From positions 1-64,000 of the forward strand of contig JALHMI010000010.1 in NCBI GenBank assembly GCA_022844125.1: a stretch of DNA of 64,000 nucleotides, read 5' to 3'. The notes under the pieces were generated by a model that was given only the letters and a program-made list of their open reading frames with translations, had not been told where the DNA came from and ran no database searches. Origin of the DNA: Pirellulales bacterium (GTDB lineage: Bacteria > Planctomycetota > Planctomycetia > Pirellulales > PALSA-1355). Positions 6,963-15,170 of this stretch are shown one piece after another; the stretch's first letter is position 1; each line of letters begins with the position of its first letter. The translations under genes and the position numbers were made by a program.

Positions 6963-9757
6963 GCCGCCAACCTCGCATTTAGCTCAGCGAGGATCGCGTA
7001 CAGCCGATCGCCGAACAGCTCGTAAGCCCGGCCCAGCCCGCCGATCTCGTTGAACGGCACTTCGTCGAGATCCTCGTTATCAACTTCCAAACTGCTCGCA
7101 ATGTGATCCTTGATCGCGTCGAGCCATTGCTGCTGCTCCGGCGTGAACTTGACGCCGGCCTTTGCCTGGTGGGCCAGCCACTCGCGGTACTTTTCCTCAA
7201 CCGTCAGCCCGACCGGCGTAAGTGGCGAACTGGGATCGATCACGTGCCGCACTAGGGCGATCACATCAACTAGCTTCTTGCCACCGCGGCCTCTCACTTT
7301 GTCTGGTTCGACGAGTTCGAACGCCTGCCAGATGCGGCCCAATGTCGCGGGATGGCTGGGATCCACAAAGAACGGAGCAGCCTGCAAGCGGGCAGCCAGG
7401 TCTTTGACGTGCCGGAACCGCAGGCCAGCCCGATAGGGGCGGCTGTACAGCACCTGCAAGGCTTCGATCTGGTCCTTGTTCTTCTCAATGAACTCGCGAA
7501 AGCTGGTAATGATCGACCTGGCTTTTTCTGTGGCAGCGTCGCTCAGCCCGGCCCTCAATAGCCGATCGACCGTGATCTCGTCGATTGTTTGCAGCAGCTC
7601 GAGCTTCGTCGAGAGGATCAGGTTGCGCAGAGCGGGACTCTGGAAAGGCTTGAGCGCCGCGCGAGTCCGCTCCTGCTCGAGCGTGCTGAGTTGCTCCTCG
7701 GTCGGCTCGTACTTGTCGACCGCGACGCCTCCCTTTTCCGCGAAACGCTCGGCGGCGGCCTGCTTCACTTCATCGGGATCGAAGCTCGCGAGCAGTTCGC
7801 TGGCGAGAGTGGCGAGTGATTTGCCGCCGGCCGCGACCTGCAGGGCCTTGGCCTGGGCCGGTGAAATCTCCTGTTCGAGGCGCGACAGCCGGCCGGCCAG
7901 CGTACTGGCGACATCTTCGCCAGCACCACCCGCCGCCACGTGGGCCAGCAGCTTGTCGAGCGGGATCGACGGCGTGCGGTCGAGCGGCTTCGTGGGGGAC
8001 TTTCCGCTTTCGCAAACGCCCACGGCATCGACGATCACAAAATGCGTCTTGTGCGAGGCGTCGGGCGTCACGCTTTGCAGTGCATCGGCGTCGACCACCC
8101 TACAGCCGCGACCCTTCATCTGCTCGAAATACGATTGCGAGCGAATGTCTCGCATGAAGAGCAGGCACTCGAGGGGCTTCACGTCGGTTCCGGTGGCGAT
8201 CATATCGACCGTGACCGCGATCCGCGGGTTGTACATGGTGCGGAACTCGGCCAGGAGCTCGTCGGGCTTCTTGCCCGTGCTCTTGGAAGTAATCTTCTGG
8301 CAGAACTCGTTTCCCTTGTGGAACTCCTCGCGCATAATCCGCACGATATCCTCGGCATGCAGATCGGTCTTGGCGAAGACCAGCGTCTTGGGGACCTCGG
8401 TGCGGCCGGGGAAGATCTCGGGCAGCTTGTCGCGGAAGGTCTGGATCACGAGGCGAATCTGATTCTCAGAGACAACGTCGCGATCGAGCTGCGTGCCTGT
8501 GTACGTGAGGTCGTCATCAAGTTCTTTGTATTTCTTCTGCTTCGTGCGGCGATCGCGGTGCGGGACGAAGATGCCGGGCTCTTTGGCAAGCCGAGCGCCA
8601 TTTCGTGTGATCTCGGTTTCGATGCGGTAGACATCGTAGCCGACGTTGACGCCGTCGGCGACTGCTTTCTCGTGCGTGTACTCCTGCACCAGGTTCTGAT
8701 TAAAGAAGCCGATCGTCTGGGCGGTGGGAGTGGCGGTGAGGCCGATCAGGAACGCATCGAAGTACTCGAGCACTTGCCGCCAAATGTTATAGATCGAGCG
8801 GTGACACTCATCGATCACGACAAAGTCGAACGTCTCGATGGGGATCTTCTCGTTGTAGACGACCGGGAGCGGCTCTTTGAACAGCGTTGACGCGTTCTCG
8901 AAGAGCGAGGACTCCTCGTTCTCCTCGAGATAGTCCTCTTCGCCCTTGAGCATCGAATACAGCCGCTGGATCGTCGTGATGCAGACCTTCGAGGCGGGGT
9001 CGATCGTGTTCTTCTTGAGGTGCTGGGCCGTGTACTCCTCGGTAAACTTGTAGCCGTTGTAGGGACTGACGAACTGCTGGAACTCGTTGAGCGTCTGCTT
9101 GCCCAGGTTGTTGCGGTCGACGAGGAACAGGATGCGGCGAGCCTTGGCGAATTTGATCAGGCGATAGCAGAAATTCACGGCTGTGAAGGTCTTGCCGCTT
9201 CCCGTGGCCATCTGGATCAGCGAGCGGGGGCGGTTCTCGGCGAGCGATCGCTCAAGGCTCTGAATGGCTTCGATCTGCACGCGCCAGAGCTTGCTGGTGT
9301 CGAGCTCGGGCATCTGCTGCAGCAGCGACCGAACCTGCTCGTCGAGGCCGGCCAGGCGGATCAGCTCTTCGGGCCGATGGAAGGTGAAGACGGGCCGGCT
9401 GCGGGCGTGCGGCTCGAGCTGGTTTGTGAAGCGAGTTTCGACGCCGGTCGACTCATAGGCGAACGGCAGCGGCAGGCTGTGATAGGGCAAGGTCTTTGGG
9501 AAACCCTTGAGGTACTTGGCGGACTGCGTCTCGACGCCGGTGAGCGAGTGCCCCTCGGGCTTGGCCTCGACAACGCCGATCGCCTTCCCGTCGGCATACA
9601 GCATGTAGTCGGCCGCGCCCGTGCCGGAGAGCGGGAACTCGCGAATCGCCACCCCCAGCCCGGCCGAGATGTTCATCTGCTTGTAGTCTTGGACCTGCCA
9701 GCCGCTCGCCTCGAGCAGCTCGTCGATACGCTGGCGGGCTAGCTCCTCAGGCTTCAC
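6959..9757 (-). CDS. hsdR: Type I restriction endonuclease subunit HsdR
   Basis: A 932-residue ATP-dependent translocase-nuclease of the EcoEI type. The N-terminal PD-(D/E)xK nuclease core has Asp50 and Glu64-Ala-Lys66 (GVVEAK). The SF2 motor follows, with Walker A ATGSGKT (184-190), DECH box (316-319) and TAT (341-343). The C-terminal part matches the EcoEI R-C region that contacts HsdM/HsdS. All key motifs are present, so it should be active. The start overlaps the GIY-YIG gene stop and its own stop overlaps hsdS, making a tightly coupled operon. Confidence 0.94.
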   Translation of the reverse strand: MKPEELARQRIDELLEASGWQVQDYKQMNISAGLGVAIREFPLSGTGAADYMLYADGKAIGVVEAKPEGHSLTGVETQSAKYLKGFPKTLPYHSLPLPFAYESTGVETRFTNQLEPHARSRPVFTFHRPEELIRLAGLDEQVRSLLQQMPELDTSKLWRVQIEAIQSLERSLAENRPRSLIQMATGSGKTFTAVNFCYRLIKFAKARRILFLVDRNNLGKQTLNEFQQFVSPYNGYKFTEEYTAQHLKKNTIDPASKVCITTIQRLYSMLKGEEDYLEENEESSLFENASTLFKEPLPVVYNEKIPIETFDFVVIDECHRSIYNIWRQVLEYFDAFLIGLTATPTAQTIGFFNQNLVQEYTHEKAVADGVNVGYDVYRIETEITRNGARLAKEPGIFVPHRDRRTKQKKYKELDDDLTYTGTQLDRDVVSENQIRLVIQTFRDKLPEIFPGRTEVPKTLVFAKTDLHAEDIVRIMREEFHKGNEFCQKITSKSTGKKPDELLAEFRTMYNPRIAVTVDMIATGTDVKPLECLLFMRDIRSQSYFEQMKGRGCRVVDADALQSVTPDASHKTHFVIVDAVGVCESGKSPTKPLDRTPSIPLDKLLAHVAAGGAGEDVASTLAGRLSRLEQEISPAQAKALQVAAGGKSLATLASELLASFDPDEVKQAAAERFAEKGGVAVDKYEPTEEQLSTLEQERTRAALKPFQSPALRNLILSTKLELLQTIDEITVDRLLRAGLSDAATEKARSIITSFREFIEKNKDQIEALQVLYSRPYRAGLRFRHVKDLAARLQAAPFFVDPSHPATLGRIWQAFELVEPDKVRGRGGKKLVDVIALVRHVIDPSSPLTPVGLTVEEKYREWLAHQAKAGVKFTPEQQQWLDAIKDHIASSLEVDNEDLDEVPFNEIGGLGRAYELFGDRLYAILAELNARLAA

Positions 9758-10635
9758 GGGGAGTCTCCCTGGGCGGCATTGGCGGCCTGGGTTTGGAGGT
9801 CCTTTAGAGATCGTCCGGCTTCATTTTTCCAATCTTCACGACCGTTCGATCGACGTCCAAGCACCACGCACGACGCTGTCGAGGGTGAGGTAAAGACGTG
9901 ATCTTGGGCAACTCGATAGTAGTCACCTGCGTCAGCAAGGACGTTACTGTCGACTAGATCTTTTCGCATCCTGGTCACGTACGTGGGGAGCGTTGGCATT
10001 TCGGTTTTGGATACCTGCGACCCCTGGCAGACCACGAAACCCTTGGCGTCTTCATACCCCGTTGCCTTCAGTCCCCTGGCGGCTGCATAGAGTAACTCAC
10101 GCGGGGACAATCGCGATTCAACCTTTTCGAAAACGCTCAGGCCGAGCAAAGGAAAAATGCTGAGCATGTCGAGCAGGAAACAGTCGACGTCTGCGGTATC
10201 CGGTTCCGAGAGAGTTGGCGGAGTAGGGCAGGTGCCGTTATCCAGCCGGCATTGCTTGGCTTCCCGGGCGAGTTCGAGAAGCCGGCACTCCATCCGTTGA
10301 ACGTGGGCCTTGTTCAGGCTGTTGTCCTTGGAGACGAAGAAGACAGCCCAGTCCCAAAAGTCCTTCTTGCCGTAGTGGCTGCTGAGTCGGTCTTTGACGG
10401 GATCGCCTTCCCCCACGTAGACCGTGGGCAGCGAGCTATCTTCGGAGCCGCCCACGAGAATATAGACGCCCGTCCGCTCGATCTCAGGGCGTTTGAGCGC
10501 CTCTTTGAAGTTCGTCCGATTGAACACCACGCCGACGCCAGTCCAGTTGGACTTCTCAACCAGGCGCAAGCCGTCGGGATCCCCGTCAGGCACAAAGATC
10601 CGGATCGAGAAGGGACGTTGGCTATTGCTAGTCAT
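9754..10635 (-). CDS. GIY-YIG nuclease-family protein with DUF4357-like C-terminus
   Basis: A 293-residue protein, start chosen at the ATG giving MTSNSQRPFS; an upstream in-frame ATG adds 25 residues of poor quality. Residues 50-120 hold a GIY-YIG-type core: GVYIL (56-60), VYVGEG (72-77), then an Arg and a catalytic-type Glu region (QRMECRLLELA). The C-terminal part (FVVCQGSQVSKTE onward, including SCVVLGR) resembles DUF4357, which often accompanies GIY-YIG domains. It is the first gene of the RM operon and overlaps hsdR by four bases, so it is co-translated with the restriction subunit. Whether it cuts DNA is not shown by sequence alone. Confidence 0.75.
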   Translation of the reverse strand: MTSNSQRPFSIRIFVPDGDPDGLRLVEKSNWTGVGVVFNRTNFKEALKRPEIERTGVYILVGGSEDSSLPTVYVGEGDPVKDRLSSHYGKKDFWDWAVFFVSKDNSLNKAHVQRMECRLLELAREAKQCRLDNGTCPTPPTLSEPDTADVDCFLLDMLSIFPLLGLSVFEKVESRLSPRELLYAAARGLKATGYEDAKGFVVCQGSQVSKTEMPTLPTYVTRMRKDLVDSNVLADAGDYYRVAQDHVFTSPSTASCVVLGRRSNGREDWKNEAGRSLKDLQTQAANAAQGDSP

Positions 10636-10885
10636 TGGCCTGGTTGTTTGGGTCCCGAAACAGAGTGGTGCGAGCCGCTCAAGCCTACTACTCTGGGGGA
10701 AAGCAAGCAAGCAGTATTAGCGCGTATCGTGCACACTGCGGATTGCGGTGACTGAGAGGGGGCTTCCAGGTTTGAAACCGTGGGGCGTCGCCGCCTTTCG
10801 TGAGAAGATGGCCTGCCGGCAAGGATTCGGCCAACTTGAAGATGATAGCGGAGGGACGGCCAAATTTAGGGCGTCACGAAGATCG

Positions 10886-11533
10886 ATGGCACGCGCAAAC
10901 AAGAGCCTGAAATCGCTGCTGCTTCCAGCATACGCTCCGTGCGAAGGGTTCCGCGGCGGATGCGCACGAATGGTCTGGAATCCCAAGAGCGGGCACGTGC
11001 CGCGCGGGTTCTGTGGTGCTACTGGCCCGATCCGAGACGTGCGGCTGATTCTGGTTTGCGCCGAGCCTGGTGATCCCTATCCTGGCGAAGGGCATTCGCC
11101 GAGATCAGCTGACAAGATATTTGAATCGACTTACGCGGACACGCTGAAGGCAATGCAGAGGGGGAGGGACCTCTTCCACCGGAATATCCGTCTCATTCTC
11201 GATTTGTGCTTCCCACGCCTGTCGTTCAACGAGCAGATGCGGTTGACGTGGATCACGGATTCGGTCTTGTGTTCGGCGTCTGTCGAATGCGGTGCTGTGC
11301 CGGCCTCCTCGATTCGTGAATGCGGCGCACGCTTTCTAAAAGCACAGCTAGAGGCAATGCCCCAAGCGACGGTCGCCGCATTGGGGAGCAAAGCTGCCCA
11401 TCGGCTGAGCAGACTCGGGCGGGAGTTCATCGCAGCGTCAGCGGCGGCACCGTCTGGCTGCAATCGTCCCAGTGCCTATGAGTCCTGGCAGCTAATTGCA
11501 AAGACCGTTCGGGGCAGATCACGCCGGCAGTAG
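10886..11533 (+). CDS. Uracil-DNA-glycosylase-superfamily-like protein
   Basis: A 215-residue protein (ATG at 10886; an earlier ATG at 10748 only adds unconserved sequence). It has the general layout of UDG-like proteins: ILVCAEPGDP near residue 60 in place of the GEAPG motif, then SSIRECGARFLKAQLEAMPQ and ATVAALGSKAAHRL, and a C-terminal SGCNRPSAYESW in place of the HPS motif. The canonical catalytic residues are not conserved, so a classical uracil glycosylase reaction is doubtful. It is divergent from the RM operon with a shared 250-base upstream region, in an accessory island. Family call moderate, activity unknown. Confidence 0.5.
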   Translation: MARANKSLKSLLLPAYAPCEGFRGGCARMVWNPKSGHVPRGFCGATGPIRDVRLILVCAEPGDPYPGEGHSPRSADKIFESTYADTLKAMQRGRDLFHRNIRLILDLCFPRLSFNEQMRLTWITDSVLCSASVECGAVPASSIRECGARFLKAQLEAMPQATVAALGSKAAHRLSRLGREFIAASAAAPSGCNRPSAYESWQLIAKTVRGRSRRQ

Positions 11534-11639
11534 TGCTATTCCGAATGCGACATGTAGTTTGCCCGACCGGATGTTTGGATCTTAGGCAAGGCGTCACGGG
11601 GCCCTTGAACACATCCGGAGCCGCCGTCGGCTGCTTGAA

Positions 11640-12527
11640 ATGGGAGGGAATAGAGTGTTCGTCGACGAGCAAGAGATTCGGGCGACAATCGCCGAAGAGC
11701 TGCAGCCGCAACTCGACATTGCCAGGAGGGTGTTTCGCTTTGGAGGTTCGATTCTCGAGCGGAAAGTGCGCGTGAAGCGGGTCGGCGTGAATACCTGAAA
11801 GCTGGCCGCCCTCTATCACGTGAAAGCGTGCAAGCTCTATCGTGGAATCGTGACTCTCGTTGAAGCCGGCTGCGCGGGGGAAGCGGAGATTCTGGCCCGT
11901 TCGCTGCTCGAGAATCTGCTCGCGATGCACTTCGCCTTGCGGCCGCGGTTTGCTCTTTTCAGTTGGGACGCAAGCAAGGGGAAACGCGTTCGCAGAAAGG
12001 CTACGGCTATGTCTCGAAACGTGCGAGCCCTGATGTGCATCGCTCACCAGGCGCTAAGGCTCAACGAAATCACCATCGCGATTCGTTCCACGCCCGGGCT
12101 CAAAAGATCGTCCCGGAAGGGGTTGAAGGATTACAAGCCAATCGACCTGGCCTTGTATGACGCAATTCTGGGAAGCGATGCCGTCAAGAAACTTCGCAAG
12201 TCGTCGACTCCGGCGGGGATCAGCATCTTCGAATTGGCTGTGAGCCTGGGTCCGAAGACCCAAGCCCTCTATGCGCTCTTCTATCGAGAGCAATCGCGGC
12301 GGGCCCATGGTGCGGACGGCGTCGAGCACTTTGAGCTGGACGATGACGGCCAGCCGGTAGCCCGATGGCACGCGACGACGGACGATTGCAGTTGGGCTCT
12401 GCGTGTCGGAACGCTGATGTTCATCGGGTGCTTAGAGTGCCTAACGGAGCATTTGGAGCTGGGGATCGCGGTCACCACCGCGATCGAGGGCTTTGGTGCC
12501 GAGCTGGCCAGGGGCGGGGTCGATTGA
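11640..12527 (+). pseudogene. DUF5677-like gene interrupted near its N-terminus
   Basis: An ATG at 11640 begins a frame (ELQPQLDIARRVFRFGGSIL) that meets an in-frame TGA at 11796-11798. Beyond it the same frame continues as KLAALYHVKACKLYRGIVTL and EAGCAGEAEILARSLLENLL to 12527. Both halves fit the DUF5677 pattern (helix, then family-typical LxLYH, then gene-wide EAxxLxRSLLE). Bases 11789-11797 read EYL in another frame, so two compensating small indels around 11785-11801 would restore a continuous protein. A GTG at 11820 could start a shortened 235-residue protein. The C-terminal two thirds is undamaged, so decay would be recent, or the base call is wrong. Confidence 0.55.
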
Positions 12528-12655
12528 CGTTGGAAAAAAATCGTTCTACCCCCTTGCGTGCGCCTAGCGCGGAATGCTTGATTTGAGTGGAATCGGGAAG
12601 GCCGCGCGGGGTTGCAAACCTGCTGGCCAAGTGAGCCTGCGGCGGTGGCTGCCAT

Positions 12656-12704
12656 GCCCTTTCAGCGGCTGCCGTCGCGGGCTCGACCCGGAAACTGAAA
12701 GGGC
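12656..12704 (+). promoter_or_regulatory. Hairpin that sequesters the ribosome-binding site of the next gene
   Basis: GCCCTTTCAG (12656-12665) pairs perfectly with CTGAAAGGGC (12695-12704). The Shine-Dalgarno-like AAAGGG (12698-12703), seven bases before the ATG at 12711, lies inside the 3' arm. The loop contains a nested CGGG/CCCG stem (12678-12690). Folding would block translation of the 12711 gene, so this looks like a post-transcriptional switch. The structure is read directly from the sequence; regulation is inferred. Confidence 0.5.
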
Positions 12705-12710
12705 AAGTCT

Positions 12711-13628
12711 ATGGCGTTGATACCATTCGACGCGGAGCATTACGCTACCGAGTTCGTCGATTTCCTCGGCACTTTCGATGCGGTTGCCGGCCTTACGGGC
12801 TTACCGCCGGATGCCGCGGAGTTTCTAGGTCAAATGAGGTGGGGAACCTACGTTTCAAGCGTGCGCCACCTGCGCGAGCTACTCGGTAACGGCGACATCG
12901 ATCGCCTAGCTTGTGGGAGTCAGCAAAGAATGGCCCTCGGGGTTCATTGGAAATGGCTCTGCCGCATGCCCCTCCAGCCCGACGAGTTCGCGGCTGAACT
13001 CGAGCGAGACCGCTATCGGGACAGGCATCGTGCCCTTCTTACCCAACTGAACGGTGACGACTCTCCCTATCCCGCTCATGAGCTGCTCGCGAAATTGCAC
13101 ACTGTCACGATCCAGGGCCCGCTGTTTACTTTCGCACTGGAGGGCCGAGCCTGGTACGCCCTGTTTGCCAACAAATTGCCTCCGATGCCGTCCCCAAAGC
13201 ACAGGTTTTACGATGCGATCGTGGAGACATTTTCGCTCATTGAAGATCAATTGCCAGCACTCGAGGCAGAGCAACTCCGGGCGGAGAGGGAAGCGACCCA
13301 GGAGGAGATTGCAGCCAAGCTCGTGATGCTAACGCCGCCGCTTACAGCCTTTAGCCATGCCCATAGCAGCGACTTTCGCAGCGTTCGCTGGAACGACGAG
13401 CTTTACTCGTTCAACGCAAGCCAAGCTCCTGCCGTGCGATTGCTTTGGGAAAATTGGACTCTGGGCACACCCGACGTGGGAGACGAATCGCTATGCCATG
13501 CGATCGATGACGCCGCGCCCCCTAAGCGACTGGACATGGTTTTCCGAGGAAATCCCGCCTGGAACAAGATGATTGTGCCCGGCCGTTCAAAAGGCACTCA
13601 TAGGATCGCGGGTTCTTGCGAGAAATAA
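12711..13628 (+). CDS. Hypothetical protein with C-terminal winged-helix-like domain
   Basis: A 305-residue protein. The N-terminal 190 residues are helical and unrecognised. After a linker, residues 220-300 (DFRSVRWNDELYSFNASQA, then ENWTLGTPDVGDESL and a MIVPGRSKGTHRI end) match a winged-helix-like segment I know from many planctomycete hypothetical proteins, often on mobile DNA. No catalytic motif is evident. Its ribosome site is buried in a strong hairpin. It lies between the DUF5677-like gene and the HTH/integrase module. Confidence 0.55.
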   Translation: MALIPFDAEHYATEFVDFLGTFDAVAGLTGLPPDAAEFLGQMRWGTYVSSVRHLRELLGNGDIDRLACGSQQRMALGVHWKWLCRMPLQPDEFAAELERDRYRDRHRALLTQLNGDDSPYPAHELLAKLHTVTIQGPLFTFALEGRAWYALFANKLPPMPSPKHRFYDAIVETFSLIEDQLPALEAEQLRAEREATQEEIAAKLVMLTPPLTAFSHAHSSDFRSVRWNDELYSFNASQAPAVRLLWENWTLGTPDVGDESLCHAIDDAAPPKRLDMVFRGNPAWNKMIVPGRSKGTHRIAGSCEK

Positions 13629-13649
13629 ATATCTGGGCGGCTCCAAAAA

Positions 13650-13675
13650 GCGCACGTAGCGCGCACGTAGCGCGC
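13650..13675. repeat. Tandem 11-mer upstream of the small HTH operon
   Basis: GCGCACGTAGC occurs twice head to tail (13650-13660 and 13661-13671) and is followed by GCGC, starting a third copy. It lies in the 84-base gap before the first HTH gene (13713), the usual position of an operator bound by an excisionase or repressor. No clear -35/-10 pair was assigned. Confidence 0.45.
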
Positions 13676-13712
13676 AATGCATTTCCTATGCTTCCGGCAG
13701 GAGAAACCTGCT

Positions 13713-13925
13713 GTGAATGCATCAGATCAACTTTTGAGTTTACGCCGTATGTCACGTCGTCTGGGCGTGACCGCTGCCTGGCTTCGAGACCAGGCTGATC
13801 AGGGTCTCGTCCCTCATCTTAAGGCTGGACGTGCCTATCTGTTCGATCGTGACGCCGTTGAGCGAGTTTTGTCTGAGCGAGCCTCCCAGCAACCGCAGTC
13901 GGGCAATAAGGGGGCGCAGGCATGA
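13713..13925 (+). CDS. Small helix-turn-helix protein, excisionase-like
   Basis: A 70-residue protein from the GTG at 13713, preceded by an AGGAG-type site; an ATG at 13677 would add a poor extension. It reads LSLRRMSRRLGVTAAWLRDQ then GLVPHLKAGRAYLFDRDAVE, the standard MerR/AlpA-like HTH layout of excisionases and small phage regulators. It opens a run of three small DNA-binding genes coupled by ATGA overlaps upstream of the integrase, so control of excision or replication of the element is likely. Confidence 0.7.
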   Translation: MNASDQLLSLRRMSRRLGVTAAWLRDQADQGLVPHLKAGRAYLFDRDAVERVLSERASQQPQSGNKGAQA

Positions 13926-14146
13926 TTGGCCCCTCTGAATCGTCGCCTGCCCCGATCGCCTGGTCCGCCGATGAACTCGGCCGGGCCCTCGGCTTGGCAC
14001 CGCGGACGATCCGCAAGTTACACGCCAGCGGCCGGCTGCCGCGGCCGATCCGGCTGGGGCGATCAGTTCGCTGGCGAGCTGATGAGATGCGGACTTGGAT
14101 CGCCGCTGGGGCACCGGCGCGCGACCAATGGGAGGCCCGGCAATGA
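13922..14146 (+). CDS. Small helix-turn-helix protein, AlpA/excisionase-like
   Basis: A 74-residue protein starting at an ATGA overlap with the previous gene. Its core, ADELGRALGLAPRTIRKLHA and then GRLPRPIRLGRSVRWRADEM, is a winged HTH of the AlpA/MerR group, which recognises att or operator DNA. It is the second of two different excisionase-like proteins encoded back to back; one may be the excisionase and the other a regulator. Confidence 0.75.
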   Translation: MIGPSESSPAPIAWSADELGRALGLAPRTIRKLHASGRLPRPIRLGRSVRWRADEMRTWIAAGAPARDQWEARQ

Positions 14147-14415
14147 GCACGAAGTTCAGGCGACCAAAGATCGCGGTCATCGTCGTTGAGGCGATTCGCC
14201 GGCACGGCCCGATCGACGACGACCGGCTGGCGGCGATTCTGCGCAACTCTCATGGGCTCAAGCCCTCCAGCGTGCGCGGCCGCCGCGCTGAGCTTGTCCG
14301 AGCTGGCGAACTCCAACGGGTCGCCGAGACGAAGGATCGCCGCGGCGTCTACGACATTCGGGGTATCGTTCGCACGCCCAAAACGCCGACCGCGCAAAAG
14401 ACTTTGTGGGGATGA
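14143..14415 (+). CDS. Small winged-helix protein
   Basis: A 90-residue protein whose ATG at 14143 overlaps the preceding stop (ATGA). It has VIVVEAIRRHGPIDDDRLAA, then SSVRGRRAELVRAGELQRV and a beta wing (DRRGVYDI), a winged-helix DNA-binding fold without a catalytic motif. Coupled to the two HTH genes before it and seven bases before the replication-type gene after it, it probably belongs to the same regulatory/replication operon. Confidence 0.65.
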   Translation: MSTKFRRPKIAVIVVEAIRRHGPIDDDRLAAILRNSHGLKPSSVRGRRAELVRAGELQRVAETKDRRGVYDIRGIVRTPKTPTAQKTLWG

Positions 14416-14421
14416 TCGTCG

Positions 14422-15165
14422 ATGGTTCACAAGCAAAAACAACCCGCACTGATGCTGTACACCGGGGAATGGAAGAAAGACCCAGGGCTAACCATGTGCT
14501 CGGCGGCCACGCGCGGAATCTGGATTGATTTGCTGTGCGCTATGCACGACGAGGACCGCTGCGGAAAGGTGGTCGGAACGGTCGCCCAACTGGCCCGCGT
14601 GGCGCGCTGTTCCGAGGCCGAGATGGCTGCGGCAGTGGACGAACTTTCGCGCACAAAAACTGCGGATGTCACGCTTTGTCACGAAAATGTCACGCTGATT
14701 AACCGGCGAATGTTCCGAGAATTTCGTGAGCGTAAGTCTAGTCACGAACGGCAGAAGCGACGAAGGGGCGGCGACCTGTCACGCGATTGTCACGCCGATG
14801 TCACGGATATGTTACGCCCTTATTCTTCATCTTCATCTTCATCTTCAATTTCATCTTCAGTAATACCCCCTAACCCCCTTTTGGATGACTTCAAAATCCC
14901 GTTCCTGATTCCGCTCCCGAAGGCTCTCGACACGCCGGATTTCGAAACCGCCTGGCAGCACTGGCTTCGCTACGTCATCAACCGGACCAGCGGCAAGGCA
15001 TCGCAGGACACGCTCACACGCCAGCTCACGAAGCTGGCGACCTACGGCCCCGAGAAGGCAGCCGCCCTACTGGACGAAGCGATCACGCAAGGGTGGAGAG
15101 GGCCAGTCTGGCCGGAAAGCAAACACGGCGCAAGCAAGCAACCGCAACCCATTCCCCAACTGTGA
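14422..15165 (+). CDS. Phage-type replication protein, DUF1376-like
   Basis: A 247-residue protein. The first 110 residues (LMLYTGEWKKDPGLTMCSAA, then TRGIWIDLLCAMHDE) resemble the DUF1376 domain of phage replication or primosome genes, here with a winged-helix feel. A basic segment (ERQKRRRGG) and a serine run encoded by a TCTTCA repeat (14824-14847) form a linker to a helical C-terminal domain. It overlaps the next gene by four bases if that gene starts at GTG 15162. A role in replication of the integrated element is inferred from family and position. Confidence 0.6.
   Translation: MVHKQKQPALMLYTGEWKKDPGLTMCSAATRGIWIDLLCAMHDEDRCGKVVGTVAQLARVARCSEAEMAAAVDELSRTKTADVTLCHENVTLINRRMFREFRERKSSHERQKRRRGGDLSRDCHADVTDMLRPYSSSSSSSSISSSVIPPNPLLDDFKIPFLIPLPKALDTPDFETAWQHWLRYVINRTSGKASQDTLTRQLTKLATYGPEKAAALLDEAITQGWRGPVWPESKHGASKQPQPIPQL
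14824..14859 (+). repeat. TCTTCA hexamer microsatellite inside a coding region
   Basis: Four perfect copies of TCTTCA (14824-14847) are followed, after ATT, by TCATCTTCA, encoding a run of serines in the linker of the DUF1376-like protein. Six-base units change length without shifting the frame, so this is a flexible linker prone to length variation. Confidence 0.75.
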
Positions 15166-15170
15166 ACGCT

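Noticed and set aside
1-13600. A left att copy of the tRNA-Gln 3' end for the integrated element.
   Set aside because: I looked for the T-arm sequence and its reverse complement in the left part and saw no match; the left end is probably outside the window.
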